NCBI GenBank assembly: GCA_947493535.1
Contig: CANLRK010000003.1
Location: 310,001-374,000 of the forward strand
Source of the DNA: an uncultured Flavobacteriaceae bacterium
GTDB taxonomy: Bacteria; Bacteroidota; Bacteroidia; Flavobacteriales; Flavobacteriaceae
Reading direction: 5' to 3'
Length of the DNA stretch: 64,000 nucleotides
Shown here: one piece after another, positions 18,608 to 27,026 of the stretch
How positions within the stretch are numbered: position 1 is the stretch's first letter
How the letters are laid out: every line of letters begins with the position of its first letter
Program-made: the position numbers and the translations under genes
The notes under the pieces: model-generated
The model's input: only the letters and a program-made list of their open reading frames with translations
Database searches by the model: none
Told to the model about the DNA's origin: nothing

Positions 18608-19177
18608 TTATAGATTTTTTAGTTTTTGATACTCATCATCTTCTTTAATAAGCTTGATAAGTTTTGATTTGCACTTGAATATACGTTGTCTAACTACTGT
18701 TTCTGAAGCATAGCCAAATTTATGGGCAATTTCTTTTTGTTTTGTTTTTTTAAAAAATAAAGCCAACACTTTTTTACAATTATCTGAGAGTAAGTTGAAG
18801 TTTTTTAAATACAGTTCCCATCGGTCATTTTCAAGAATTTCTATAGCTAATTGTTTAGTATTAACTTCATCACTTACTTCAAAAACATTTGAGCTTACAT
18901 TATGCTTTTTTCTTTTGCGTAATTCTTTTAGCCATAGGTTTTTACATACACCATAAAGGTAAGGGGTAAAATTGGTTATTGGCTCAAGTTTTTTTACCTT
19001 ATGCTTTGTAGTGATTTGAATGAGTGCTTTCTGGAATATATCCTCTGCATCTTCAAGGCTACCACTGTTAGTAGAAATGTATTTGCGCACTGAGGGAAAA
19101 ATTAATTTGTAAATTTTAAGTATCCCTTTAGAATCACCATTTAGTAGAGCATTAAATAAGTTTTTTTGTTCAGACAT
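18608..19177 (-). CDS. ECF-type RNA polymerase sigma factor
   Basis: A 189-residue sigma-70 family protein with only regions 2 and 4. Region 2 includes SGSLEDAEDIFQKALIQITTK (about 39-59) and YLYGVCKNLWLKELRKRKK. Region 4 is CKKVLALFFKKTKQKEIAHKFGY followed by the recognition helix ASETVVRQRIFKCKSKLI. The gap to the TPR anti-sigma-like gene downstream on the same strand is 105 bases and contains a separate promoter-like motif. It is divergent from the lipoprotein-CHAT operon, whose upstream region carries the same motif, so this sigma factor likely drives both sides. Confidence 0.88.
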   Translation of the reverse strand: MSEQKNLFNALLNGDSKGILKIYKLIFPSVRKYISTNSGSLEDAEDIFQKALIQITTKHKVKKLEPITNFTPYLYGVCKNLWLKELRKRKKHNVSSNVFEVSDEVNTKQLAIEILENDRWELYLKNFNLLSDNCKKVLALFFKKTKQKEIAHKFGYASETVVRQRIFKCKSKLIKLIKEDDEYQKLKNL

Positions 19178-19253
19178 ATACCAATATAGGGTTCAGAATT
19201 AGTAAAACTAAAGATATTTTTTTTAAAAAATATTGAAAAAAATAAAAATTAAT

Positions 19254-19279
19254 GGGTAACGTTTTATTCTTTATAGGAA
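19254..19279 (+). promoter_or_regulatory. Putative ECF-sigma promoter before the lipoprotein-CHAT operon
   Basis: GGGTAACGTTTTA, one base, TC, six bases, GGAA; matches base for base in the conserved positions, and in spacing, the minus-strand copy at 18557-18582. It lies about 64 bases before the lipoprotein ATG. Only these two copies were noticed in non-coding DNA of the window. Confidence 0.6.
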
Positions 19280-19343
19280 CTATAAAGTAGAGGTTAAAAA
19301 TTAATCTCCATGTAATAATACCAACCAAACTAATATTAACAAC

Positions 19344-19805
19344 ATGAAAAAAATAATACTGTTATTAGTATCGTGCATAGTATTTATGCTGACTAGTTGT
19401 GATGTAGAAAATCAAGATGATTTAAACAATCTAGAAGTCAATAACAAAAATGCAAGTTTTAAAATTATTGAAATAAATTACGGGAAAAACAATATACCAA
19501 ATTGTAACATTCTTAAAGAAGAACTGAATGTTAAAACTGAAGAGCAAATAAGTAAAGGTACGCTTATATGGAAAGCATATAACGATGTAGAAATAGAAGC
19601 TATAGAAGAATTAGTGCTTTTACAGAAAGGAGTTATAGCAGTAAAGGTGAAAACTATAACAAGTAATACAGTTAATAGTCGTGAAGGAGGAGAAAATAGT
19701 GAAGAGGAAAAAGAAGATGGTTTAGGAAATGAGGAGGATAACAATGATGTTGGAAAAGAAGAGGATACTAAAGGGGATGGGACAACAGAAAGTAACGAAG
19801 AATAA
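19344..19805 (+). CDS. Small lipoprotein with acidic low-complexity tail
   Basis: A 153-residue protein with a lipoprotein signal (lipobox LTSC, Cys19). A short globular part, about residues 35-110, is rich in Lys, Glu and hydrophobic residues (FKIIEINYGKNNIPNCNI; KVKTITSNTV). The last 40 residues are almost all Glu, Asp, Gly, Asn and Lys. No family is recognised. It precedes the CHAT gene by 85 bases on the same strand and follows the ECF motif, so it is probably part of the same sigma-controlled response, perhaps as an envelope sensor or a partner of the protease. That role is inference only. Confidence 0.72.
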   Translation: MKKIILLLVSCIVFMLTSCDVENQDDLNNLEVNNKNASFKIIEINYGKNNIPNCNILKEELNVKTEEQISKGTLIWKAYNDVEIEAIEELVLLQKGVIAVKVKTITSNTVNSREGGENSEEEKEDGLGNEEDNNDVGKEEDTKGDGTTESNEE

Positions 19806-19890
19806 AGTATACTGATGATATAAACTATTTTTAGTATTGATATTTAAGATATAAGTTTATTTTTGGTATACAATTTATAAACTATAACTT

Positions 19891-22602
19891 TTGAATTTGC
19901 TAAAAAGGATATCAATTTTTATCCATATCGTTTTTTCTACTTTGTGTATTTCACAAGAGTTTAATAAAAATGATTTTGAAGGATTGATAAGTTCCCAGAA
20001 GTCATTAAAACAAAAGCATATATATATTGATTCATTAATTCAAATTTCAAGAATTTCTGAAGAAGATAAATCTTATGTGTACCATCGTTACGCTAGTTTA
20101 TTACATAAAAACGATAAACAAAAAGAAAGTATATATTATTTAAAAAAAGCTATAAGCTTAAGAAAAAGAAATCAAAAAAAAGACTTGATTTCTTTAAAAA
20201 AGAGCATGTTTAATTTGGGCTTGTATCACAAAAGGTACGGGCATTATTTTAAGGCAATCAGGGCTCAAAAAGAGTTAATAATGCTCCCTGAAGAAGATAG
20301 AATAAAAACAAAGGCTTATTCTGAGTTGATCATCCTTTATATTAAAACCGGAGATTATGAAAAAGGTAAGCTATACTATCAAAAATCAACTGATTTTTAT
20401 GTTCATACTAAAGATTATTTAAATCTATATAAAAACCATATGCGAATGTCTAAAGTTTATGCAGTAACAGGAGGGCATGAACATTTTGATAAAGTTTTGT
20501 ATTACTTACAAAAAGCAGATTCATTACGAAAATATACTACTATAGAGTTACGTGACGATGCAATTATAAATTTGCGTTTAGGTAACGTTTATGTAGATGT
20601 TAATGAAGTAGATAAAGCTGAACAGCATTATAACAAAGCATTAGCAATTTCTGAAAAGTTACAAGATTCGCTCACAATATCTTTATTGACTAATAATATA
20701 GCAGATTTATATATTAATAATACTAATACTCAGCGTCTTTCAGATGCTAAAGAAATGCTGGAAAGAAGTATTATTTTTGCTGGTGATAATAGGTCGTCAA
20801 AAGCATTAGCATATAGTACTTTTGGGAGTTATTATACTACTGTAAAACAGTTTTCTAAGGCTGTTGATTATTATGAAAAGGCCATTCAACTGCAAGTAAC
20901 AGGTAATAATTCAAGAGCTTATGTAAACCCAGATATAGCAAAGTTAGCCACTAGACCTAATAAGTTGCGGTTGTATGAGTATATTTTGCAGAAAGCAGAT
21001 TTTTGGTTTAACTGGCATTTAGAAACACCAAAGAAGGAATATTTACAAAATGCGTTAACTGATTATAAGTTAGCGGATAAATTATTAGATGTTATTCGCT
21101 TTGAGAGTTCTGAAAAAAAATCAAAATTGTTTTGGAGAGAAAAAGGAGCTGATTTATATATAAAAGCTGTTGAAGTGAGCTATAAACTTAATGATGTAGC
21201 TACAGCGTATTATTTCATGGAAAAAAATAAAGCCTTATTGTTATTAGAAGAATTAAATAACCAAAAGGCACAAGTATTAAGTAAGTTGCCTGAAAAATTG
21301 ATAGAGAGAGATTTTTCCTTTAAAGAAAAAATTATTGAAGCAGAAGAAAGCAATCATAATGATAAACTGGATAAAATCTTTGAACTGAAAAGAGCTTATG
21401 AGCAATTTAAAGATTCTATTGCAAGAAAATTTCCGGCCTACTCTAAACTTAAAAAGGCGTTACCTATATTAAGTATTAAAGCACATAAACAATATTTTAT
21501 AACTGATAAAAAAGCTACGTTGCAATATATAGTTAATAAAAATGGAGCATATGGCCTAATAATAACTAAAGAGCACACTTCTTTATTTAAATTAAAAAAT
21601 GTAACAGAATTACAAGGTAGAATAGTAAAATTGACTGACCAACTTCAACAGCCTTTCAATACAAAATCAGAAGTAACTATATATGTAGAAAATGCGTTTC
21701 AAGTATTTCAAAACCTTATGCCAAACGAAGAGTTTAAAATCATAAAAGGAAAAGAACTTACTGTTGCAGCTGATGGACTAGTACAGAACATACCTTTTGA
21801 AGCGCTTATAACTAATACAAAAACAGAGAATGCTTATCTCATTAAATCTAACGAGATAAATTATGTATATTCATTTTCCTATCTGAATTCAAACAGAAAT
21901 AAACTAAGAACACCACAACATACTTTTTTGGGTATGGCTCCGAATAAATTTTCGGATAATTTTTTAGCTGAATTACCTAATTCAGAATCAGAGATTAAAG
22001 ATATAAATACTATTTTTTCAGATAAAATATTGATTAATGAACAGGCGACTAAATTAAACTTTAAAGAAAATTTTGAGGCGTATAAAATTGTGCATTTAGC
22101 AACACATTCTGGAATGAACAATTTAGAAATTCCTTGGCTGGCATTTAATGACGGAAAATTAAGTTTGAATGAGGTTTATGCTACTCAAAATCAGGCAGAT
22201 TTAGTTGTGCTTAGTGCTTGTAAAACGTCGCAAGGTAAATTAAAGGCAGGCGAAGGAGTTATGAGTCTAGCCAGAGGTTTTTTCTTTTCAGGAACGAATA
22301 GTGTAGTAGCTACATTATGGAATATTAACGATAAAACTTCTCAGAAATTAATGCATTCTTTTTATGTTAATCTGAAGAAAGGCTTAACAAAATCAAAATC
22401 GTTACATCAAGCTAAATTAGCCTATTTAAAAACTCATAGCGGAACAATGGCTTCACCCTTCTATTGGAGCTCTTTTGTGTTAATAGGAGATGCAGATGCA
22501 ATTAATTTAGAGGGTAATAATCATTTAATAAGTGCATTTTTTTTATTGTTGGCAATAATTGCATTTCTAATTTTTTTTAAGATTAAAAATTCAATAAAAT
22601 AA
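19891..22602 (+). CDS. TPR-CHAT domain protein (putative caspase-like cysteine protease)
   Basis: A 903-residue protein: signal peptide (about 1-22), TPR-like repeats over roughly 40-360, a helical linker, then a CHAT domain at about 590-875 and a C-terminal membrane helix (LISAFFLLLAIIAFLIFF) with a basic tail. The CHAT dyad is in place: HLATHS with His739 and LSACKTSQG with Cys777, followed by GEGVMSLARGFFFSG and VVATLWNI. CHAT proteins are caspase/separase relatives; Bacteroidota members of this shape are common but their targets are unknown. The topology predicts a periplasmic protease anchored at its C-terminus. The start is TTG at 19891. It lies downstream of the ECF-type motif together with the small lipoprotein. 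Confidence 0.85.
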   Translation: MNLLKRISIFIHIVFSTLCISQEFNKNDFEGLISSQKSLKQKHIYIDSLIQISRISEEDKSYVYHRYASLLHKNDKQKESIYYLKKAISLRKRNQKKDLISLKKSMFNLGLYHKRYGHYFKAIRAQKELIMLPEEDRIKTKAYSELIILYIKTGDYEKGKLYYQKSTDFYVHTKDYLNLYKNHMRMSKVYAVTGGHEHFDKVLYYLQKADSLRKYTTIELRDDAIINLRLGNVYVDVNEVDKAEQHYNKALAISEKLQDSLTISLLTNNIADLYINNTNTQRLSDAKEMLERSIIFAGDNRSSKALAYSTFGSYYTTVKQFSKAVDYYEKAIQLQVTGNNSRAYVNPDIAKLATRPNKLRLYEYILQKADFWFNWHLETPKKEYLQNALTDYKLADKLLDVIRFESSEKKSKLFWREKGADLYIKAVEVSYKLNDVATAYYFMEKNKALLLLEELNNQKAQVLSKLPEKLIERDFSFKEKIIEAEESNHNDKLDKIFELKRAYEQFKDSIARKFPAYSKLKKALPILSIKAHKQYFITDKKATLQYIVNKNGAYGLIITKEHTSLFKLKNVTELQGRIVKLTDQLQQPFNTKSEVTIYVENAFQVFQNLMPNEEFKIIKGKELTVAADGLVQNIPFEALITNTKTENAYLIKSNEINYVYSFSYLNSNRNKLRTPQHTFLGMAPNKFSDNFLAELPNSESEIKDINTIFSDKILINEQATKLNFKENFEAYKIVHLATHSGMNNLEIPWLAFNDGKLSLNEVYATQNQADLVVLSACKTSQGKLKAGEGVMSLARGFFFSGTNSVVATLWNINDKTSQKLMHSFYVNLKKGLTKSKSLHQAKLAYLKTHSGTMASPFYWSSFVLIGDADAINLEGNNHLISAFFLLLAIIAFLIFFKIKNSIK

Positions 22603-22649
22603 TGTAACTTAGTAACTACCCTAAAAGTAAATTAAATACTATATTTCAT

Positions 22650-24185
22650 ATGTTAGTAAAAATTTATGGGAGTGCATTTTTTGGGGTAGAAGCCACTACA
22701 ATAACAATTGAGGTTGATATAGTTAATGGGGTAGGTTATTATTTAGTTGGCTTACCAGATAACGCCATTAAAGAAAGTAATTACCGTATAGCTGCAGCTT
22801 TGCAGAACAATCAATATAAAATACCAGGAAAAAGAATAACTATTAATATGGCTCCGGCAGATATGCGTAAGGAAGGAAGTGCATATGATTTGCCTATAGC
22901 TATGGGGATTTTGGCTGCTTCAGGTCAGATTAAATCAGAAAATATAGGACAATACTTAATAATGGGAGAGCTGTCTTTAGATGGGAGTCTCCAACCAATC
23001 CGGGGTGCGTTACCAATAGCTATAAAGGCTAGGGAGGAAGGCTTTAAAGGGTTTATCTTGCCTAAAAGTAATGTTAAAGAAGCGGCTATTGTAAATGATT
23101 TAGAAGTATATGGAGTTGAAAATATAAAAGAAGTAATTGATTATTTTGATAAAGGGATTCCTTTAGAAAAAACGATTATTAATACTCGAAAAGAATTTAA
23201 TAAAGGGTTAGATTTTCCTGAATTTGATTTTGCAGACGTTAAAGGCCAAGAGTCAATAAAACGTTGCATGGAAATCGCAGCAGCTGGAGGACATAATATT
23301 ATTTTAATAGGACCTCCTGGAGCAGGAAAAACAATGTTAGCAAAACGATTGCCCTCTATTTTACCTCCCATGACACTTTATGAAGCACTAGAAACCACAA
23401 AAATACATAGTGTAGTGGGACAAGTAAAAGACAAAGGTTTGATGACAAATAGACCATTTAGAAATCCACATCATACCATATCTAATGTTGCTTTAGTAGG
23501 TGGGGGGAGTTATCCTCAGCCTGGTGAAATATCATTATCACATAATGGTGTATTGTTTTTAGATGAATTGCCAGAGTTTAAAAGAGAAGTTTTGGAAGTA
23601 ATGCGGCAACCTTTAGAAGATAGAGAGGTAACCATATCACGAGCAAAATTTACAGTAACCTATCCAAGTAGTTTTATGTTAGTAGCTAGTATGAATCCTA
23701 GCCCTAACGGATATTTTAATGATGATAAAAGTCCAGTAAGCTCTTCGCCTGCAGAAATGCAGCGTTATTTGAGTAAAATTTCAGGACCACTTTTAGATAG
23801 AATCGACATTCATATAGAAGTTACACCTGTGCCTTTTGAAAAACTATCGGATAGTACTAGAGCAGAAACATCAAAAACCATTAGAGAACGAGTAACTAAT
23901 GCGAGGAAAATACAAACACAGCGTTTTAAAGATACAGAAAAGGTGCATTATAATGCACAAATGAATGTAAACCAAATTAGAACTTATTGTATTTTAGATA
24001 CGCAGTCGAAAACCCTTTTAAAAAATGCCATGGAGCAGTTAAATTTATCTGCTAGAGCATATGATAGAATTTTAAAAGTAGCAAGAACCATTGCAGATCT
24101 TCAATCAGAAAAAGAAGTAAATCAGCATCATATAGCAGAAGCTATTCAATATAGAAGTTTAGATAGGGAAGGTTGGTTAGGATAA
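22650..24185 (+). CDS. YifB/ComM family Mg-chelatase-like AAA+ ATPase
   Basis: A 511-residue protein of the YifB/ComM family. An N-terminal Lon-protease-like fold precedes the ATPase with Walker A LIGPPGAGKTMLAKRLPSI, sensor region FRNPHHTISNVALVGGG, Walker B GVLFLDELPEF, and a C-terminal Mg-chelatase domain ending in SLDREGWLG. ComM is a helicase that aids branch migration during natural transformation in gamma-proteobacteria; in Bacteroidota the role is presumed similar. It ends 22 bases before a palindromic hairpin that separates it from the kinase gene. Confidence 0.92.
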   Translation: MLVKIYGSAFFGVEATTITIEVDIVNGVGYYLVGLPDNAIKESNYRIAAALQNNQYKIPGKRITINMAPADMRKEGSAYDLPIAMGILAASGQIKSENIGQYLIMGELSLDGSLQPIRGALPIAIKAREEGFKGFILPKSNVKEAAIVNDLEVYGVENIKEVIDYFDKGIPLEKTIINTRKEFNKGLDFPEFDFADVKGQESIKRCMEIAAAGGHNIILIGPPGAGKTMLAKRLPSILPPMTLYEALETTKIHSVVGQVKDKGLMTNRPFRNPHHTISNVALVGGGSYPQPGEISLSHNGVLFLDELPEFKREVLEVMRQPLEDREVTISRAKFTVTYPSSFMLVASMNPSPNGYFNDDKSPVSSSPAEMQRYLSKISGPLLDRIDIHIEVTPVPFEKLSDSTRAETSKTIRERVTNARKIQTQRFKDTEKVHYNAQMNVNQIRTYCILDTQSKTLLKNAMEQLNLSARAYDRILKVARTIADLQSEKEVNQHHIAEAIQYRSLDREGWLG

Positions 24186-24207
24186 TTATTAAATTGATAT
24201 GCAAGTG

Positions 24208-24240
24208 AAAGTCAAATATATTTTAAATATATTTGACTTT
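24208..24240. terminator. Near-perfect palindrome between the YifB-like and kinase genes
   Basis: AAAGTCAAATATATTT and its exact complement meet around position 24224, giving 16-base arms. It is only two bases before the kinase ATG at 24242 and could terminate the upstream message or bind a regulator. Its right arm contains TATATTTG (24228-24235), a match to the TAnnTTTG -7 element, but too close to the ATG to be a normal promoter. Confidence 0.55.
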
Positions 24241-24241
24241 T

Positions 24242-26200
24242 ATGCTATACCTTTTAAATAAAAAAATACATGTAACCATACTACTGCTTTATTTTATAAG
24301 CAGCTTTATTTTTGTAGCTACTGCCCAGAATTCTTCACGAAAAAAAAAATGGGACAGCTTACAGAATTTGATAAGTCAAACAGATTCAATTCACCTTAAA
24401 ATATCATATTATGAATCTCTTGGTAGGTTAGTATCCAGAAATGAAAAGCATAAATATTTACAGTGTTTATTTGCTATTAGAGACTTATATAAACAAGATG
24501 AAAACATAGAGAAGTATTGTAGTTATACACAGCACATAGGTTGGTTTTACACCGTGAAAATAGAAGCACTAGACTCTGCAAAAGTGTTTTTAGACGAAGG
24601 TTTGAAATTAGCTGAGAAATTGAATGATACAATGCTTATAGGAAAGGGCTTAACTTACACAGGTTTAATGTATCAAAGAAAAGGGTACAATAAATTGGCA
24701 ATGACATATTTGTTAAAATCGTTGCCTTATAAAATGGCTTTAGGAGAGTTAAATCGGATTGCGTTTAGTTATAATTTAATAGGCGAAGTATATAATTCTC
24801 AACAGCAATATCATCAAGGATTAAATTATCATTTTAAAGCCTTAGAATTACGAAAAAAAATGGGAAATAATGGTTTTCATATTGGAAATTCGTATGTAAA
24901 TATTAGTAGTAGTTATTATGGAAATAAGCAATACCAGTTGGCATTAGACTATGGATTAGAAGCATTGAAAATTTATAAAAAGATAGGTACAGGGCATAAT
25001 ATTTCACGGAGTAATAATTTGGTTGGGAATGCTTATTTAAAATTAAATGAAATTGATAAGGCAATAGTATACTTTCAAGAAACCGTTAAGTTGCATGATG
25101 AAATAAAAATTAATTTTTTAAAAATAGAAGCTTTGTCAGGTTTAGCAGAAGCATATCTTAAAAAGGGCGATCCGATAAAGGCTGAGAAATATGCGTTAGA
25201 AAGTGTGGCTTTAGCAGAAAAGCATACCTATGCTAATATTAAGAGAGATAGTTATTATATACTCTCTGAACTTAAAAAGACTTCAAAAAACTATAAAGAA
25301 GCATTCGAGTATCATCAAAAATATATAACAGTAAAAGACAGTATAACAAACGCGAAAAAAGTGACACAGATTGCTGAAATGGAGCGCTTGTACAATATTG
25401 AGAAGAAAGAAAATGAAATTGCAACATTAGCGGCAAAAAATACTGAACAACAACAGTTAACTAAAGAGAAAAAATACGAAAGAAATTTAGCACTAATTAT
25501 AGCTTTAGTAATATTATTGCTAAGCACCTTGTTATATTTTTTCTATAAAAAAACAAAGCAAAAAAACAAGTTGTTAGCAATAGCTTTAGAAGATAGAAAT
25601 GTGTTGTTAAAGGAAACACATCATAGAATAAAGAATAGCTTTCAGATGGTGTCTAGTTTATTGTTTTTACAAGCAGAAAATATTGAAGATGAGAAAGCTT
25701 CTCAAGCCGTTAGAGAAGGGCAAAACAGGGTAAAGTCAATGGCTCTAATACATCAAAAATTATATCAAAAAGATAATCTAATAGGTGTTGATACTAAAGA
25801 ATATATAGAGGAATTAATCAATGATATTTTTGAAACATATAGGATAAACAAGAAAAAAATAAATTTAAAAACAGCTATAGATAATATCGCTTTAGATATA
25901 GAAAATGTAATGGCTATCGGTTTAATAATAAATGAGTTGTTAACCAATATTATTAAGCATGCATTTACGGAAGAAAGTAGTTTGAATCTTATAGAAGTAG
26001 AGTTTAAAGATAAAATAGGTTATTTAGAATTGGTGGTAAAAGATAATGGTGTAGGCTTTGATATTGAAACTATAGAAGAAAAATCTTTCGGTATTAAGTT
26101 GATAAAATCATTAGGAAGAAAATTAAAAGCAGAAACCGAATTTACTACCAATAATGGTACGCAAGTTAGAATTAAAATGTATAACTATAAAATGGTGTAA
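24242..26200 (+). CDS. TPR sensor histidine kinase (HisKA_2 type), locus 1
   Basis: A 652-residue membrane kinase. Order: signal peptide (to about 27), six or so TPR-like repeats in the periplasm, a membrane helix (LALIIALVILLLSTLLYFFYK, about 416-436), a HisKA_2 dimerisation domain with ETHHRIKNSFQMVSSLL (His460-His461), then a HATPase domain with NELLTNIIKHAF and VKDNGVGFD. Such kinases phosphorylate the LytTR regulator encoded next. The TTG at 24233 lies inside a palindrome, so the ATG at 24242 is preferred. The regulator's ATG overlaps this gene's stop by one base. It is a paralogue of the kinase at 38753. Confidence 0.87.
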   Translation: MLYLLNKKIHVTILLLYFISSFIFVATAQNSSRKKKWDSLQNLISQTDSIHLKISYYESLGRLVSRNEKHKYLQCLFAIRDLYKQDENIEKYCSYTQHIGWFYTVKIEALDSAKVFLDEGLKLAEKLNDTMLIGKGLTYTGLMYQRKGYNKLAMTYLLKSLPYKMALGELNRIAFSYNLIGEVYNSQQQYHQGLNYHFKALELRKKMGNNGFHIGNSYVNISSSYYGNKQYQLALDYGLEALKIYKKIGTGHNISRSNNLVGNAYLKLNEIDKAIVYFQETVKLHDEIKINFLKIEALSGLAEAYLKKGDPIKAEKYALESVALAEKHTYANIKRDSYYILSELKKTSKNYKEAFEYHQKYITVKDSITNAKKVTQIAEMERLYNIEKKENEIATLAAKNTEQQQLTKEKKYERNLALIIALVILLLSTLLYFFYKKTKQKNKLLAIALEDRNVLLKETHHRIKNSFQMVSSLLFLQAENIEDEKASQAVREGQNRVKSMALIHQKLYQKDNLIGVDTKEYIEELINDIFETYRINKKKINLKTAIDNIALDIENVMAIGLIINELLTNIIKHAFTEESSLNLIEVEFKDKIGYLELVVKDNGVGFDIETIEEKSFGIKLIKSLGRKLKAETEFTTNNGTQVRIKMYNYKMV

Positions 26201-26910
26201 TGAGTACAAAAGTTTATCTTGTAGAAGACGAACCGTTAATAGCAGAAACTATTAAAACAGCACTGATTAATGATGGGTATACCGTTTGTGGCATAACAGA
26301 CAACGCTAAAGAAGCTTTGTATGATATTGAAGAATATAAACCTGATTTAATATTGTTAGATATTACTATAGAAGGCACGATTGATGGGGTAAGTTTAGCT
26401 GAAAAAATTCAGCAAAAATTTAATATTCCATATATATTTTTAACGTCGCTATCTGACCCAGAAACTATAGCAAGAGTAAAAAAAACTAATCCGTATGGTT
26501 ATATTATAAAACCCTTTAATGAAGCCGGATTGCGTAGTAATATAGAATTAGCACTACACAAACATCAACAAGAAAACTTAAGCGATTTAACAACATACAA
26601 CACCTCGTTTTTTATAAAAAATAAAGGCGAACTAATTAAAATAGTTAAAGAAGAGATACTGTATGTAGAAGCTTTTGATAATTATGCATACATTATTACG
26701 GAGCACGCAAAGCATATTATTAGTTATACCTTAAAAAAGGTTCAAGAAAAAATAAACGATGCTAACTTTATAAGAGTACATCGTTCGTATGTTATTAATG
26801 TTAATAAAATTGAAGCATTAATAGATAATTATGTGGTAATTAATGGCCAAAACATTCCTGTAGGAAAATCGTATAAAGAGCAATTAATGAGTAAAATTTC
26901 ATTACTGTAA
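26200..26910 (+). CDS. LytTR response regulator, locus 1
   Basis: A 236-residue response regulator. The receiver domain covers 1-120 with acidic pair Glu9-Asp10, phosphorylation site Asp54 in LILLDITIEG and the conserved Lys in YIIKPF. A LytTR DNA-binding domain fills about 135-236 (ILYVEAFDNYAYIITEHAKH; FIRVHRSYVINVNKIEAL; NIPVGKSYKEQL). LytTR proteins bind pairs of short direct repeats on one face of DNA. Such a pair (TTYACTAAAAA, 21-bp spacing) begins 28 bases after this gene's stop, upstream of the surface-protein operon. Confidence 0.9.
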   Translation: MSTKVYLVEDEPLIAETIKTALINDGYTVCGITDNAKEALYDIEEYKPDLILLDITIEGTIDGVSLAEKIQQKFNIPYIFLTSLSDPETIARVKKTNPYGYIIKPFNEAGLRSNIELALHKHQQENLSDLTTYNTSFFIKNKGELIKIVKEEILYVEAFDNYAYIITEHAKHIISYTLKKVQEKINDANFIRVHRSYVINVNKIEALIDNYVVINGQNIPVGKSYKEQLMSKISLL

Positions 26911-26937
26911 AACTTCTTAACATTAGTTAATTGTTTG

Positions 26938-26969
26938 TTTACTAAAAAAAAACAGTCATTCACTAAAAA
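26938..26969 (+). promoter_or_regulatory. Candidate LytTR operator, locus 1 (tandem TTYACTAAAAA)
   Basis: TTTACTAAAAA at 26938 and TTCACTAAAAA at 26959 match at 10 of 11 bases and are spaced exactly 21 bp, two helical turns. The second copy ends 27 bases before a -7-like CATATTTG. The arrangement parallels the three pairs in locus 2, although the motif differs. Confidence 0.6.
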
Positions 26970-26987
26970 CAACTTTTTATAACAATT

Positions 26988-27020
26988 TTACTATTACATA
27001 TTTGTTGTATGTAATAGTAA
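26988..27020 (+). promoter_or_regulatory. 13-bp perfect inverted repeat over the -7 element of the locus 1 operon
   Basis: TTACTATTACATA, seven bases, TATGTAATAGTAA. The -7-like CATATTTG (26997-27004) lies across the left arm and the loop, and the right arm ends six bases before the GTG of the orphan peptide. It could be a second operator or an RNA hairpin masking the start codon. It lacks a T run, so termination is less likely. Confidence 0.55.
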
Positions 27021-27026
27021 CTAGTT

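Noticed and set aside
24233-24241. TTG start for the locus 1 kinase
   Set aside because: It lies within the palindrome and adds three residues to an already good signal peptide; the ATG at 24242 is better.
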